Notes: a model not told the origin generated them from the sequence alone. DNA of 10,463 bases from Candidatus Portiera sp. (GCA_015163845.1 JAAOII010000115.1:1-10463), one strand, 5' to 3'. Counted from the first letter of the stretch, positions 1 through 7,204 are shown. Program-made: numbers and translations.

Positions 1-402
1 ATCCAACTCCGCCGCAACCAACAACAACACCAGACTGACCAACACTAGGACAAGCAATATGTACACATTACGATTATCAGCGGACTCCTTACCTAATATA
101 CTCTCTTGAATATTTTCAAGCTTTTGAGCTAACTGTTCTTTTAATTTATTCATTTCAGCAGATGCCATATCTCTTACTTCGTGGTCGGCATCTTTAAGAA
201 GTACAGATGTCTCCTCAATTTCTTCCTCTATTTTTAAGTATCCATCAAAAAGAGTTGCTATTTCGCGGATATTAGATGCTTCTTTACTATAGTTGCGTAA
301 TAAATCAACATTATTTACAATATCAGGTGATGATAAAAGTTGATTAAGCTCGTCACTTCGTGACTTGATCTTCTCCATATATTGTCTTTGTCTATCTTGC
401 AT
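1..402 (-). CDS. prfA: Peptide chain release factor 1, N-terminal part (runs off window)
   Basis: Release factor 1 recognises UAA and UAG stop codons in the ribosomal A site and triggers release of the finished protein. Only the first 134 codons are here, read leftward from the ATG at 400-402. I identify it by the N-terminal helical (PCRF) domain: an acidic coiled coil around residues 56-100 (KIEEEIEETSVLLKDADHE), followed by the family-typical SADNRNVYI at 108-116. Its place 36 bp downstream of hemA supports this, since hemA-prfA is a conserved pair. Oddity: after NVYI the family normally reads roughly EVRAGxGGDEAALF. Here the frame stays open but encodes LLVLVLVSLVLLLV (residues 116-129), then AAELD, which again fits the family (AADLFRMY-type). 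The length matches, but the conserved residues are gone. The GGQ catalytic domain lies outside the window, so whether the gene is functional cannot be judged. There is no Shine-Dalgarno sequence before the start. Confidence 0.82.
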   Translation of the reverse strand, partial: MQDRQRQYMEKIKSRSDELNQLLSSPDIVNNVDLLRNYSKEASNIREIATLFDGYLKIEEEIEETSVLLKDADHEVRDMASAEMNKLKEQLAQKLENIQESILGKESADNRNVYILLVLVLVSLVLLLVAAELD

Positions 403-438
403 TATTAATCTAGCTATTCTAGTTGTTAAGTGTTTGTA

Positions 439-1698
439 TTATGTTATCTTACCTAGCAAACTTTTATTAATATTCTCTATGGAGTTAGTGTCTGCTTTAT
501 TATAAGCATCCTTAATCATAGATGTAGGACCATGGCTAATTTTAGAGGATAAGTTATTTGCTAAATTTATTAAGGCCTCCCGTGTATCTTCATCCATATC
601 CTCTTTGAGAACCTTTGCCAGCTCTTGCTTTTTAATATCGTCAATGATAAGTCGATAATTTTTCATTGCATAGGCAGAGTCGCCATTATTATGGATAAAA
701 CTTTTAATTTCCTTTTCTATTATTTTCTCAGCTTTCAACTTTTCGTTATCTTTTAACACCGACTTGTCTTTTATAATCAATTCTAAATCTTCTAAAGTAT
801 AAAGATATACTTGATCTAAGTCACGCACAGAATGTTCAACATCATGAGGAAGAGACATATCACAAATATAGAGTGGCTTACGCCCCCATTTCTTTACTGC
901 TTCTTCAATCATACCTTTGCCGACCAATATAGTAGGGCTAGAGGTAGAGGTAAATAGTGCATTAACCCGTGGCAAATATTTTTCTATGTCAATTAAAGAG
1001 ACGGCCTCGCCATCGTATTTATCAGCAATTTCTGCGGCCTTCTGATAAGTGCGGTTAGCTATGTAGAGTTTGTTAAAGCCCTTGCTTCTTAAGTGTTCTA
1101 TTACTAGACGTGCATTATCACCAGCACCAATTATTAAAGCATCCTTTTCAGCCACGTCATTTAATACGTGGATGGAAGTATTTACCGCAGTAGCTGCTAG
1201 AGTTGTCGACTCCTTACCTATAGCTGTTTGACTACGGGCTTTCTTAGCAACAGCAAAAGTAAACTGGACTATTCCATCAAGATTTTTACCTAAAAAGCCC
1301 ATTTCTTTTGATTTATGATAAGCATCTTTTATTTGGCCAAGCACCTGGGTCTCTCCTATAGCCATTGAATCCATACCTGATGCTACGCGTAGAAGATGTT
1401 CCAGACCGGCCTTGCCACTATAGTTATAAAAACAACTCTTGATGTTCTGTAGTTTGCTATAGTTGACATGGTGAAACTCAGTAAGCCAACTTATGATATT
1501 ATTAATATCACTATTGCCATAATAATACAGCTCAACTCGGTTACAAGTAGACAGGATTATTCCAGCATCAACACCTTTAATGTTGTTAAATTGACGCAAA
1601 CCCTCATCCATATTATCTTTATGGAATGCGATATGTTCGCGTAAGTCCACTGGAGACGTTATATGGTTTAGACCTATTACAGAAAAAGGGACTAGCAT
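439..1698 (-). CDS. hemA: Glutamyl-tRNA reductase
   Basis: HemA reduces the glutamate on glutamyl-tRNA(Glu) to glutamate-1-semialdehyde with NADPH. This is the first committed step of tetrapyrrole synthesis by the C5 pathway, in the cytoplasm. The 419-residue length is normal. The N-terminal catalytic domain shows the STCNR motif at 50-54 with the nucleophile Cys52, and the signature HLLRVASGMDSMAIGETQVLGQ from His101. An NADPH-binding Rossmann domain follows with GAGDNA at 191-196 and an ANRT strand near 214-217. The C-terminal helical dimerisation region covers about 310-419. The ATG is preferred because it gives the usual short beta strand (MLVPFSVIGLNH) before the conserved LRE. The start overlaps the stop of the upstream acyltransferase gene as TAATG, so translation is probably coupled. 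No Shine-Dalgarno sequence is visible. It ends in TAA, 36 bp before prfA. Confidence 0.97.
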   Translation of the reverse strand: MLVPFSVIGLNHITSPVDLREHIAFHKDNMDEGLRQFNNIKGVDAGIILSTCNRVELYYYGNSDINNIISWLTEFHHVNYSKLQNIKSCFYNYSGKAGLEHLLRVASGMDSMAIGETQVLGQIKDAYHKSKEMGFLGKNLDGIVQFTFAVAKKARSQTAIGKESTTLAATAVNTSIHVLNDVAEKDALIIGAGDNARLVIEHLRSKGFNKLYIANRTYQKAAEIADKYDGEAVSLIDIEKYLPRVNALFTSTSSPTILVGKGMIEEAVKKWGRKPLYICDMSLPHDVEHSVRDLDQVYLYTLEDLELIIKDKSVLKDNEKLKAEKIIEKEIKSFIHNNGDSAYAMKNYRLIIDDIKKQELAKVLKEDMDEDTREALINLANNLSSKISHGPTSMIKDAYNKADTNSIENINKSLLGKIT

Positions 1699-2429
1699 TA
1701 CTTAAATACCACTGGGGACTGATGGACTTGCTTGATCATTGCATGCATTTTATCCATAACTAGTTTAGCAAACTCTCCCTTACTATGATTACTTGGATCA
1801 AGCGGGCTACCAATGAGCACATTTAATCTACCAGGGTGCTTAATAAACTTGCCAGTTGGTAATAATTCACCTGAGTTATGAGCTACTGGTAATATAGGAT
1901 AACCACTTGATAAAGCTAAGTTTATCGCACTATTCTTGAAGGGTGATATCATTGGGAGAGAACCTCTAGTCCCTTGTGGAAATATTAGCAGATTATATCC
2001 TTGATTAAGACGTTCTTGCCCTTGGGAGTAGATACGTTTCATAGATTGAACCAGATTAGCTCGGTTCAAAGAAATAGGTTTGATTAAAGTTAATGCCCAA
2101 CCAAATAAAGGAATTCGTAAAAGCTCGCGCTTGAGTATTGTAACCGATGGTCTACGGATAGCAGTTAAGCTGAATGCTTCCCAAGAACTCTCATGATTTG
2201 CCATGATTACATAATTCTGTGTAGCGGGTAGATTTGTCTCATAAGTATAAACAACTTTTATGCCACAACATAAATATAACCACTTTTCATAAATCCTCAA
2301 AAATATAAAGCATATATAGGTACGATGTTTCACTGGTATAAAAGGAGCAATTATGAGCATTGTGCTAGCCCAAGAGATTGTCAACAGGATATAGAAAGGA
2401 TAAAAGATCATACTGCGTATCACCAACAT
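1698..2429 (-). CDS. plsC: 1-acyl-sn-glycerol-3-phosphate acyltransferase (PlsC family)
   Basis: A membrane-bound acyltransferase of the PlsC/LPLAT family (243 residues), expected to acylate lysophosphatidic acid to phosphatidic acid in phospholipid synthesis. Two N-terminal hydrophobic stretches (about 8-31 and 38-57) should anchor it in the inner membrane. The catalytic motif is NHESSWEAF, with His79 and Glu84. This is the HX4E variant, seen in the subgroup reading HxSxWE, in place of the commoner HX4D. The substrate-binding block FPQGTR is at 150-155, after an EGT-like LNQGYNLLIFPQG segment. A third block, YPILPVAHNSGELLP, fits the family's conserved late motif around 177-191. A second possible start is Met7. 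The gene lies 23 bp downstream of yaaA and overlaps hemA by one base. Family assignment is firm. The exact acyl acceptor is inferred, since paralogues with other lysophospholipid substrates exist. Confidence 0.88.
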   Translation of the reverse strand: MLVIRSMIFYPFYILLTISWASTMLIIAPFIPVKHRTYICFIFLRIYEKWLYLCCGIKVVYTYETNLPATQNYVIMANHESSWEAFSLTAIRRPSVTILKRELLRIPLFGWALTLIKPISLNRANLVQSMKRIYSQGQERLNQGYNLLIFPQGTRGSLPMISPFKNSAINLALSSGYPILPVAHNSGELLPTGKFIKHPGRLNVLIGSPLDPSNHSKGEFAKLVMDKMHAMIKQVHQSPVVFK

Positions 2430-2452
2430 AATGTTATAAAGAAGGACTAGAG

Positions 2453-3289
2453 TTAGGCAGCCCGAGAGTTACGCCGACGAAATACTGGATGGTTTAGAGT
2501 AGATTCTGCAGCGTCAAACTCATAACCTTCAAGATTGAAATGGGCCAACTCTTCTGCACTCGTAACCTTTTGTTGGATAATGTATTTTGCCATCAATCCA
2601 CGTGCTTTCTTGGCAAATAAACCAATTACCTTGTAGTTGCCTTTACTATAATCTTGAAATTTTGGAGTAATTATCTGTATTCCTGCTTGTTCAAAACCTT
2701 CCTCATCAGCAAATACCGTTCTTGCATAGGCCGGTGATGCTGCATTGACTATAAGGTTTACTCCAGCGCTATTCATTTGTTTGATCAGCCAGTCACGCGG
2801 TTTAGATCCCCAAAAGTTATAAAGATTTTTACCCCGTTCAGTGACTAAAGGAGTGACTACTTCTAATCTATGGGGATTTATTGCATCCAAAGGACGCAGA
2901 AGACCATATAATCCTGATATTATCCTAAGCTGTTCTTGAGACCTGATCAATTCTTCACTACTGAAAGTATTTACCTGTAGACCTTGATAAGTATCGCCTT
3001 GAAACATAAGTGCAGAAGCATATTCTTGTGCTACAAACATTTCTTTATAACGTTGGTAGTTAAGCTCGGCTAATTTTGGACTAATTTTCATTAAGTTGGT
3101 TAGATTCTTTTCACTGAATTTAAGTAGAAGTTTATTCAATAACTGAGCATCTTCTATGAAGAAAGGAGTCGTGACAGGGATACTAGCCCCTTTAAAATTT
3201 ATAAAGTTTAGGCCTTTTGATGCTTCAACTGATACAGCGGAAGAATCTGCTTCAAGCAATTTTTTAGCGGGAGAGATAGCTACAAACAT
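2453..3289 (-). CDS. yaaA: Peroxide stress protein YaaA (UPF0246 / DUF328)
   Basis: In E. coli YaaA lowers intracellular free iron during hydrogen peroxide stress and so limits Fenton damage to DNA; its biochemical activity is DNA-binding related but not fully settled. This 278-residue protein is slightly longer than the E. coli form. Family marks are FVAISPAKKL at the N-terminus, a GDTYQGL block at 98-104, ISGLYGLLRPLD ending near 135, TPKF at 208-211, and FAKKARGLMAKYI at 225-237. Near the C-terminus it has FNLEGYEFDAAEST. The usual NLASNEYF block reads NAASPAYA (182-189), a modest divergence. It is the first gene of the leftward group and is followed after 23 bp by the acyltransferase gene. 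The ATG sits right at the family's N-terminal beta strand, so the start is well placed although no ribosome binding site precedes it. Confidence 0.94.
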   Translation of the reverse strand: MFVAISPAKKLLEADSSAVSVEASKGLNFINFKGASIPVTTPFFIEDAQLLNKLLLKFSEKNLTNLMKISPKLAELNYQRYKEMFVAQEYASALMFQGDTYQGLQVNTFSSEELIRSQEQLRIISGLYGLLRPLDAINPHRLEVVTPLVTERGKNLYNFWGSKPRDWLIKQMNSAGVNLIVNAASPAYARTVFADEEGFEQAGIQIITPKFQDYSKGNYKVIGLFAKKARGLMAKYIIQQKVTSAEELAHFNLEGYEFDAAESTLNHPVFRRRNSRAA

Positions 3290-3330
3290 AAGTGTAAAAA
3301 TAAACTAAGTTATCTAATAAGTTAAGGGTT

Positions 3331-3339
3331 ATTTTACCA
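3331..3339 (-). promoter_or_regulatory. Candidate extended -10 promoter for the yaaA-plsC-hemA-prfA group
   Basis: On the minus strand this reads TGGTAAAAT: a TG dinucleotide, one spacer base and a TAAAAT -10 hexamer (5 of 6 to TATAAT). No convincing -35 box lies 16-18 bp upstream, which extended -10 promoters can tolerate. Transcription would start near 3324 and give a leader of about 35 bases before the yaaA ATG. This is inference from sequence only; the region is AT-rich and chance -10 matches are common. Confidence 0.35.
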
Positions 3340-3366
3340 TTAATTCTTTACTGAATATCCCTGCTG

Positions 3367-3396
3367 CTGGCAGTTGCTTATTCAAAGTGCTATAAT
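3367..3396 (+). promoter_or_regulatory. Sigma-70-type extended -10 promoter for the dciA-lpxC gene chain
   Basis: A perfect TATAAT lies at 3391-3396 with the extended -10 TG at 3388-3389 and a fair -35 match CTGGCA (4 of 6 to TTGACA) at 3367-3372, spacer 18 bp. Only six bases separate the -10 box from the dciA ATG at 3403. The expected start point, about seven bases past the -10, therefore falls on or next to that ATG, which predicts a leaderless transcript. It is the best promoter match I found in the window. A second TATAAT at 3409-3414 lies inside the coding region without a good -35. Confidence 0.7.
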
Positions 3397-3402
3397 AACA
3401 TT

Positions 3403-3744
3403 ATGAAATATAATGGCAAGCGTAGTGGCTTTGGTAATATAGGTAAAATTACTGGATCCTTAGGTGATCATGGCATGGAGAACTCAGTTGAACATTACTT
3501 AGGATACTATCTTATCGCGCAAAAACTTGAGAAAGTATTTAAGCAAGTGCTGGATGTTGCACTTCAGGATAAGGTAAGCATTGCCAGTTATGAGGAAGGT
3601 AAATTGGGTGTGTTTTGTAATGATGCGACCAGTGCGAGTATTCTACGTTATGCCAGCAATGATTATATTAAAAAACTGCAAGATTATCCATTGTTTGAAA
3701 ACATAAATGCAATCCAAGTTAGAGTTAAAATTAAAAACACTTAA
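3403..3744 (+). CDS. dciA: DciA-like protein (DUF721 family), predicted replicative helicase loader
   Basis: DciA is the ancestral bacterial loader or operator of the replicative helicase DnaB, replaced by DnaC or DnaI in a minority of lineages. The 113-residue protein matches small gammaproteobacterial DUF721 proteins in layout: a basic, glycine-rich N-terminus (1-30), a helix with AQKLEKVFKQVL (39-50), then the domain core GKLGVFCNDATSASILRY, a second helix ending in KKLQDY, and the closing strand INAIQVRVKIK. The family is poorly conserved, so the call rests on this pattern plus position: a DUF721 gene sits near lpxC in several gammaproteobacteria such as Pseudomonas. The ATG at 3403 gives the usual N-terminal length; the next in-frame Met is residue 25. 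The predicted promoter places the transcript start at this ATG. The gene heads the rightward chain, 12 bp before lpxC. Confidence 0.7.
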   Translation: MKYNGKRSGFGNIGKITGSLGDHGMENSVEHYLGYYLIAQKLEKVFKQVLDVALQDKVSIASYEEGKLGVFCNDATSASILRYASNDYIKKLQDYPLFENINAIQVRVKIKNT

Positions 3745-3756
3745 TCCATATATAGA

Positions 3757-4665
3757 ATGATCAAACAAAGAACAATCAGATCGAGCATAAAGGCATCTGG
3801 AATAGGTCTACACACTGGCAAGAAGGTTAATATTGAGATTAGACCCGCTCCTCCGAGTAGTGGCATAATATTTAGAAGGGTAGATATATCGCCTCATGTT
3901 GATATCAGTGCTCATGCTCTGAATGTGCATAAAACATTGCTGTCAACTGAAATCAGTAATAATGACGTTAGTGTATGCACTATAGAGCATTTAATTTCGG
4001 CATTTGCTGGAATGGGTATTGACAATGCTATTGTTGATATTGGTGGTGATGAGGTTCCTATTATGGATGGCAGTTCATCCAATTATATTTTCTTATTACA
4101 ATCATGCGGTGTAAGAGAACAAGACAAACTCAAAAAATACTTAAGAATACTAAAACCTCTTCAATACAAGGAAGATGATAGAAGTGGTGAATTTCTACCT
4201 TATAATGGCTACCGCATCACCATGGAAATAAAATTTGCTCATCCAGTATTTGAGAAGAACCGTCATAGAGCATCTTTAGAGTTCTCAAATACATCATTTA
4301 TAAAAGAATTGAGCCGTTCACGCACTTTTGGTTTTACCCGAGATTTGCAACGACTACAAGAAGAAAGACGTGCTTTGGGCGGAAGCTTTAAAAATGCAGT
4401 TGTTCTAGATGATGAGAAGGTAATAAATCAAGAGGGCTTGCGCCATCCACAAGAGCTTCTACACCATAAGATGCTGGATGCCATAGGCGATCTTCATCTC
4501 ATAGGATATAACATTATAGGAGAGTTTCGGGGTTATAAATCAGGACACATGATCAATAATAAATTAATTAGAAAACTATTAGATCATCCAGAAAGTTTCC
4601 GCATAGAAGAGTTTAAGGATAACCATGATTTGCCCTCGGGCTATAGAACTGGCGATATCAATTAA
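3757..4665 (+). CDS. lpxC: UDP-3-O-acyl-N-acetylglucosamine deacetylase
   Basis: LpxC is the zinc hydrolase that removes the acetyl group from UDP-3-O-acyl-GlcNAc, the committed step of lipid A synthesis, in the cytoplasm. At 302 residues it is near the E. coli length. All catalytic positions are present, one lower than E. coli numbering: Glu77 and zinc ligand His78 in TIEHLISAFAGMGIDN, zinc ligands His237 and Asp241 in HKMLDAIGD, Lys238, Asp245, and the general acid His264 in SGHMINNKL. The substrate-contacting DEVPIMDGSS (98-107) and SRSRTFGF (186-193) blocks are intact. Its presence implies a Gram-negative cell that makes lipopolysaccharide or lipooligosaccharide. It sits 12 bp after dciA and 21 bp before hemJ. 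No Shine-Dalgarno sequence precedes the ATG. Confidence 0.98.
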   Translation: MIKQRTIRSSIKASGIGLHTGKKVNIEIRPAPPSSGIIFRRVDISPHVDISAHALNVHKTLLSTEISNNDVSVCTIEHLISAFAGMGIDNAIVDIGGDEVPIMDGSSSNYIFLLQSCGVREQDKLKKYLRILKPLQYKEDDRSGEFLPYNGYRITMEIKFAHPVFEKNRHRASLEFSNTSFIKELSRSRTFGFTRDLQRLQEERRALGGSFKNAVVLDDEKVINQEGLRHPQELLHHKMLDAIGDLHLIGYNIIGEFRGYKSGHMINNKLIRKLLDHPESFRIEEFKDNHDLPSGYRTGDIN

Positions 4666-4686
4666 TATATTATTTATCACTCAGTA

Positions 4687-5112
4687 ATGTTGTATCTAAC
4701 ACTTAAGTCACTACATATCATAGCTATGGTTGCTTGGTTTGCTGGATTATTTTATTTGCCGCGGCTATTGGCATATCATGCTGGTAGCAAATCATCAGAA
4801 GTCAAGCAGCAGTTGGAAATTATGCAAAAACGGCTATATAAAATCATAATGAATAATGCTCTAATGTTAGTCGTAGTTTTAGGATTTTCTTTGCTATGGG
4901 CTAATCATAGCGTCGCCTCTAGTGGTTGGTTTCACATAAAGTTGTTATTGGTATTTGTATTGGTGGTATATCATATTATGTGTGGCAGATATATGAGAGC
5001 TTTAGCAGCTGGCACCAATAAGCATAGTCCGAAATTTTTCCGTTTATTTGGAGAAATTCCCACGGTTTTATTGATTTCCATAGTTTGTTTGGCAATAATT
5101 AAGCCATTTTAA
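4687..5112 (+). CDS. hemJ: Protoporphyrinogen IX oxidase HemJ
   Basis: HemJ oxidises protoporphyrinogen IX to protoporphyrin IX, the penultimate step of haem synthesis, in the inner membrane. It replaces the unrelated HemG or HemY in many bacteria. The 141-residue protein has four hydrophobic segments, roughly 5-27, 56-73, 82-99 and 122-140. Family marks are SLHIIAMVAWFAGLFYLPRL with the important His10, the RLYKIIMNNA segment after a charged loop, WFHIKLLLVF with the conserved Lys85, YH at 95-96, and the C-terminal FRLFGEIPTVLLISIVCLAIIKPF pattern, where the family usually has NE-P. It lies 21 bp after lpxC and 15 bp before dnaX. The minus-strand hemA on the other side of the divergent region acts at the start of the same pathway. 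Confidence 0.93.
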   Translation: MLYLTLKSLHIIAMVAWFAGLFYLPRLLAYHAGSKSSEVKQQLEIMQKRLYKIIMNNALMLVVVLGFSLLWANHSVASSGWFHIKLLLVFVLVVYHIMCGRYMRALAAGTNKHSPKFFRLFGEIPTVLLISIVCLAIIKPF

Positions 5113-5127
5113 TGACAAGAAAAAAGA

Positions 5128-7149
5128 ATGTTATCACGCGTTCTTGCTATTAAATGGCGTCCCACTAGTTTCAGTGGCTTGGTTGGTCAGCAGCACATAA
5201 CCAAGACCTTAACTAATGCACTAAATTCCCAGCGTCTTCATCATGCTTATCTTTTTTGCGGTACTCGTGGAATCGGAAAGACCACGGTTGCAAGGATTCT
5301 AGCCAAGAGTTTAAGCTGCGAAAAGGGTATCCTTGCTAATGCCTGCAATGAATGTTCTACATGCAAGTCCATTGATGCAGGGAATTATTCTGATTTGATT
5401 GAAGTTGATGCTGCTTCACGCACCAAGGTAGAATCTACTCGCGAGTTATTGGATGACATGCAGTTTGCCCCTACTAAAGGCAGATATAAAATATATTTGA
5501 TAGACGAAGTGCATATGTTATCAAATCATAGCTTCAATGCACTACTCAAAAGTTTGGAAGCCCCCCCCCCACATATAATTTTTATTTTCGCCACTACCGA
5601 ACCCCAAAAACTTCCTGTTACAGTATTATCACGTTGCCTTAAGTTTAATCTTAAAGCATTAGATAAAGACATCATATCTAGTAAACTGCGTGAAATTTTA
5701 CCTCAAGAAGAAGTTAATTTTGATGAAGAATCTCTAAAACTCATATCCCATTATGCTGCAGGTAGTATGCGTGACGCACTGAGTTTAACCGACCAAGCAA
5801 TTGCCTATTGTGATAGCAATTTGCAAGGTAAGCTAGTTGCCGAGATGTTGGGAGTAACGGGGATAGTAGAGGCAACTGTACTACTGGAATATATTGAAGC
5901 CGGCGACTTGAATAAAATTATTTCAGTCATGAAGGATATGGAAAAGGCCGGAGCTAATTTCGTTGAGCTGTGGGATAGAATGATGTTGGCTATACAAGAT
6001 TTAACTTTGGTTTCTCTAAAGTTCCAAGATGAGCAACCAAAAGAATTAATTGCTTTGGCTGATAAGTTTAGCAAAGAAGAATTACAAATACTCTACCAAA
6101 TTGCCTTAAATACTAAAAGAGAACTCCCATGGGCTCCGTCAATGCGTAGTGCTAGTGAAATGGCTTTCGTTAGGATGCTAACTATGCAGCCACTAGTATC
6201 ATCTATTACTAATCATAAGAAAGGAGTGAGCATTCCATCTCGTCTGCCAGCAGAGTTAGAAACTCCAGCAGCGGAAGAATTGGTTGCAGAAGCAACTCCA
6301 GTTATGACAAAAGAATTGGTTGCAGAAGAAACTCCAGTTATGACAAAAGAATTGGTTGCAGAAGAAACTCCAGTTATGACAGAAGAATTGGTTGCAGAAG
6401 AAACTCCAGTTATGACAAAAGAATTGGTTGCAGAAGCAACTCCAGTTATGACAAAAGAATTGGTTGCAGAAGAAACTCCAGTTATGACAGAAGAATTGGT
6501 TGCAGAAGAAACTCCAGCAATTGCAGTAGCTGCAGAAGAGCCAGTTGAGGAAGCAGATACACCAATAGATAATTCTTTCTTAAGCTTAGAGACCCCATCT
6601 GCCGATACACCAGTAGATGTTATTGCTTCTGTACCAGAAAATCCAAATGAGTCGGACGATTCTACTACTTCAATACCAGAGAGCTCACCCACAAATAAAA
6701 TAACAGCTACTGCTGACAAGCCAGCAGACACTAAAATAAATTCAGCAACAAATTCAAATAAGAATGATTATACCCAGGCAAATGTTTGGGCAGAGTTGGT
6801 TGATGAACTAGAGTTAACTGGCATGGCCGAATCTATTATAGGTGATACACGACTAGCTGAAATTCATGGAGGTATATGGATTTTGCATTGCATATCCAAT
6901 GTGCGGAGTATGTTTACAAATGGAATAATTTCTACAATTGAAAATGCTGTTTTTGATAAAATTCACCAGACCATTCAAATTCAAGTTGAAGTAGGACCAG
7001 TAGAGAGAACTCCTGCCATGCTTATAAATATTCGCCGCAAGGAAATAATGGAGCAAATTAAACAAGAACCTATAGTCAATAACCTTATCAATAAGCTTGG
7101 GGGCGAAGTGATTGAAGAGTCAGTTAAATCTATAGGGAGATCAACTTGA
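5128..7149 (+). CDS. dnaX: DNA polymerase III subunits gamma/tau
   Basis: DnaX is the ATPase core of the clamp loader; its tau form also binds the polymerase alpha subunit and the DnaB helicase. The 673-residue protein starts with an AAA+ module: Walker A GTRGIGKT (45-52), a zinc module with Cys64, Cys73, Cys76 and Cys79, Walker B with DEVH (126-129), and the SRC sensor motif (168-170). Domain III ends near residue 360. A long acidic, proline-rich linker follows (about 365-550) and contains a 12-residue tandem repeat. The C-terminal domain from about 552 (NVWAELVDEL, later ERTPAMLINIRR) resembles the alpha-binding domain of gammaproteobacterial tau. I see no A-AAA-AAG type slippery site after domain III, so a frameshift-made gamma form is not indicated. 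A run of ten C residues lies in the ATPase domain (residues 145-148). The gene ends in TGA, the only non-TAA stop among complete genes here. The start is preceded by a purine-rich AAGAAAAAAG. Confidence 0.97.
   Translation: MLSRVLAIKWRPTSFSGLVGQQHITKTLTNALNSQRLHHAYLFCGTRGIGKTTVARILAKSLSCEKGILANACNECSTCKSIDAGNYSDLIEVDAASRTKVESTRELLDDMQFAPTKGRYKIYLIDEVHMLSNHSFNALLKSLEAPPPHIIFIFATTEPQKLPVTVLSRCLKFNLKALDKDIISSKLREILPQEEVNFDEESLKLISHYAAGSMRDALSLTDQAIAYCDSNLQGKLVAEMLGVTGIVEATVLLEYIEAGDLNKIISVMKDMEKAGANFVELWDRMMLAIQDLTLVSLKFQDEQPKELIALADKFSKEELQILYQIALNTKRELPWAPSMRSASEMAFVRMLTMQPLVSSITNHKKGVSIPSRLPAELETPAAEELVAEATPVMTKELVAEETPVMTKELVAEETPVMTEELVAEETPVMTKELVAEATPVMTKELVAEETPVMTEELVAEETPAIAVAAEEPVEEADTPIDNSFLSLETPSADTPVDVIASVPENPNESDDSTTSIPESSPTNKITATADKPADTKINSATNSNKNDYTQANVWAELVDELELTGMAESIIGDTRLAEIHGGIWILHCISNVRSMFTNGIISTIENAVFDKIHQTIQIQVEVGPVERTPAMLINIRRKEIMEQIKQEPIVNNLINKLGGEVIEESVKSIGRST
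5561..5570 (+). repeat. Ten-base poly-C homopolymer inside dnaX
   Basis: Ten consecutive C residues encode the end of Ala145 through Pro148 in the ATPase-domain segment KSLEAPPPHI, where homologues typically read LEEPPEH. Loss of one C gives a TAA stop three codons after Pro147, for a product of about 149 residues. Gain of one C leads to a TAA at 5640-5642. In an AT-rich setting such a run is unusual and prone to slippage during replication, transcription, amplification or sequencing. Confidence 0.95.
6277..6516 (+). repeat. 36-bp in-frame tandem repeat in the dnaX linker (six full copies plus a partial seventh)
   Basis: Units begin at 6277, 6313, 6349, 6385, 6421 and 6457, with a partial copy from 6493. 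Each unit encodes 12 residues of the form ELVAE-E/A-TPVMT-K/E, from codon 384 onward. The copies are almost identical in DNA, differing only at single positions (GAA or GCA at the sixth codon, AAA or GAA at the twelfth). The order is A-type, B, C, B, A, C, then partial. A decayed ancestral unit (GAGTTAGAAACTCCAGCAG) precedes the array at 6253. Near identity at synonymous positions points to recent expansion by slippage or unequal crossing-over. Confidence 0.95.
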
Positions 7150-7175
7150 TCAAAGAACATTACTACTTATATAGA
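7146..7175 (+). promoter_or_regulatory. Candidate promoter for ybaB-recR between dnaX and ybaB
   Basis: TTGATC at 7146-7151 (4 of 6 to TTGACA, overlapping the dnaX stop codon) and TATATAGA at 7168-7175 are separated by 16 bp, or 18 bp if TATAGA is taken as the -10. Transcription would start near 7181, about 25 bases before the ybaB ATG. The 55-bp gap here is the longest in the rightward chain, which is why an internal promoter is plausible. Evidence is sequence match only. Confidence 0.35.
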
Positions 7176-7204
7176 AACCAAACTAACAAAAAATCAATAG
7201 AATT

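Noticed and set aside
1..402. A separate membrane protein with an RF1-like N-terminus
   Set aside because: The hydrophobic stretch is flanked on both sides by RF1-like sequence at the right spacing and the gene follows hemA, so an altered prfA is simpler; kept as a finding because the cause is unknown.
3409..3414. Second TATAAT just inside dciA
   Set aside because: No acceptable -35 box at 16-18 bp and no extended TG; it would start transcription inside the gene before Met25.
3749..3756. TATATAGA just before lpxC as a promoter
   Set aside because: It is too close to the ATG for a start point upstream of the gene, and the 12-bp gap fits simple co-transcription with dciA.
6219..6225. AAAGGAG, a strong Shine-Dalgarno-like motif inside dnaX, as a frameshift stimulator or internal start signal
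   Set aside because: No slippery heptamer lies at the right distance and no good start codon follows, so the match is most simply coding sequence for the His-Lys-Lys-Gly-Val segment.
6213..6731. Minus-strand open frame of 172 codons with SSATNS-type repeats
   Set aside because: It lies wholly antisense to the dnaX linker and exists only because the 36-bp repeat, a multiple of three, keeps an opposite frame open.
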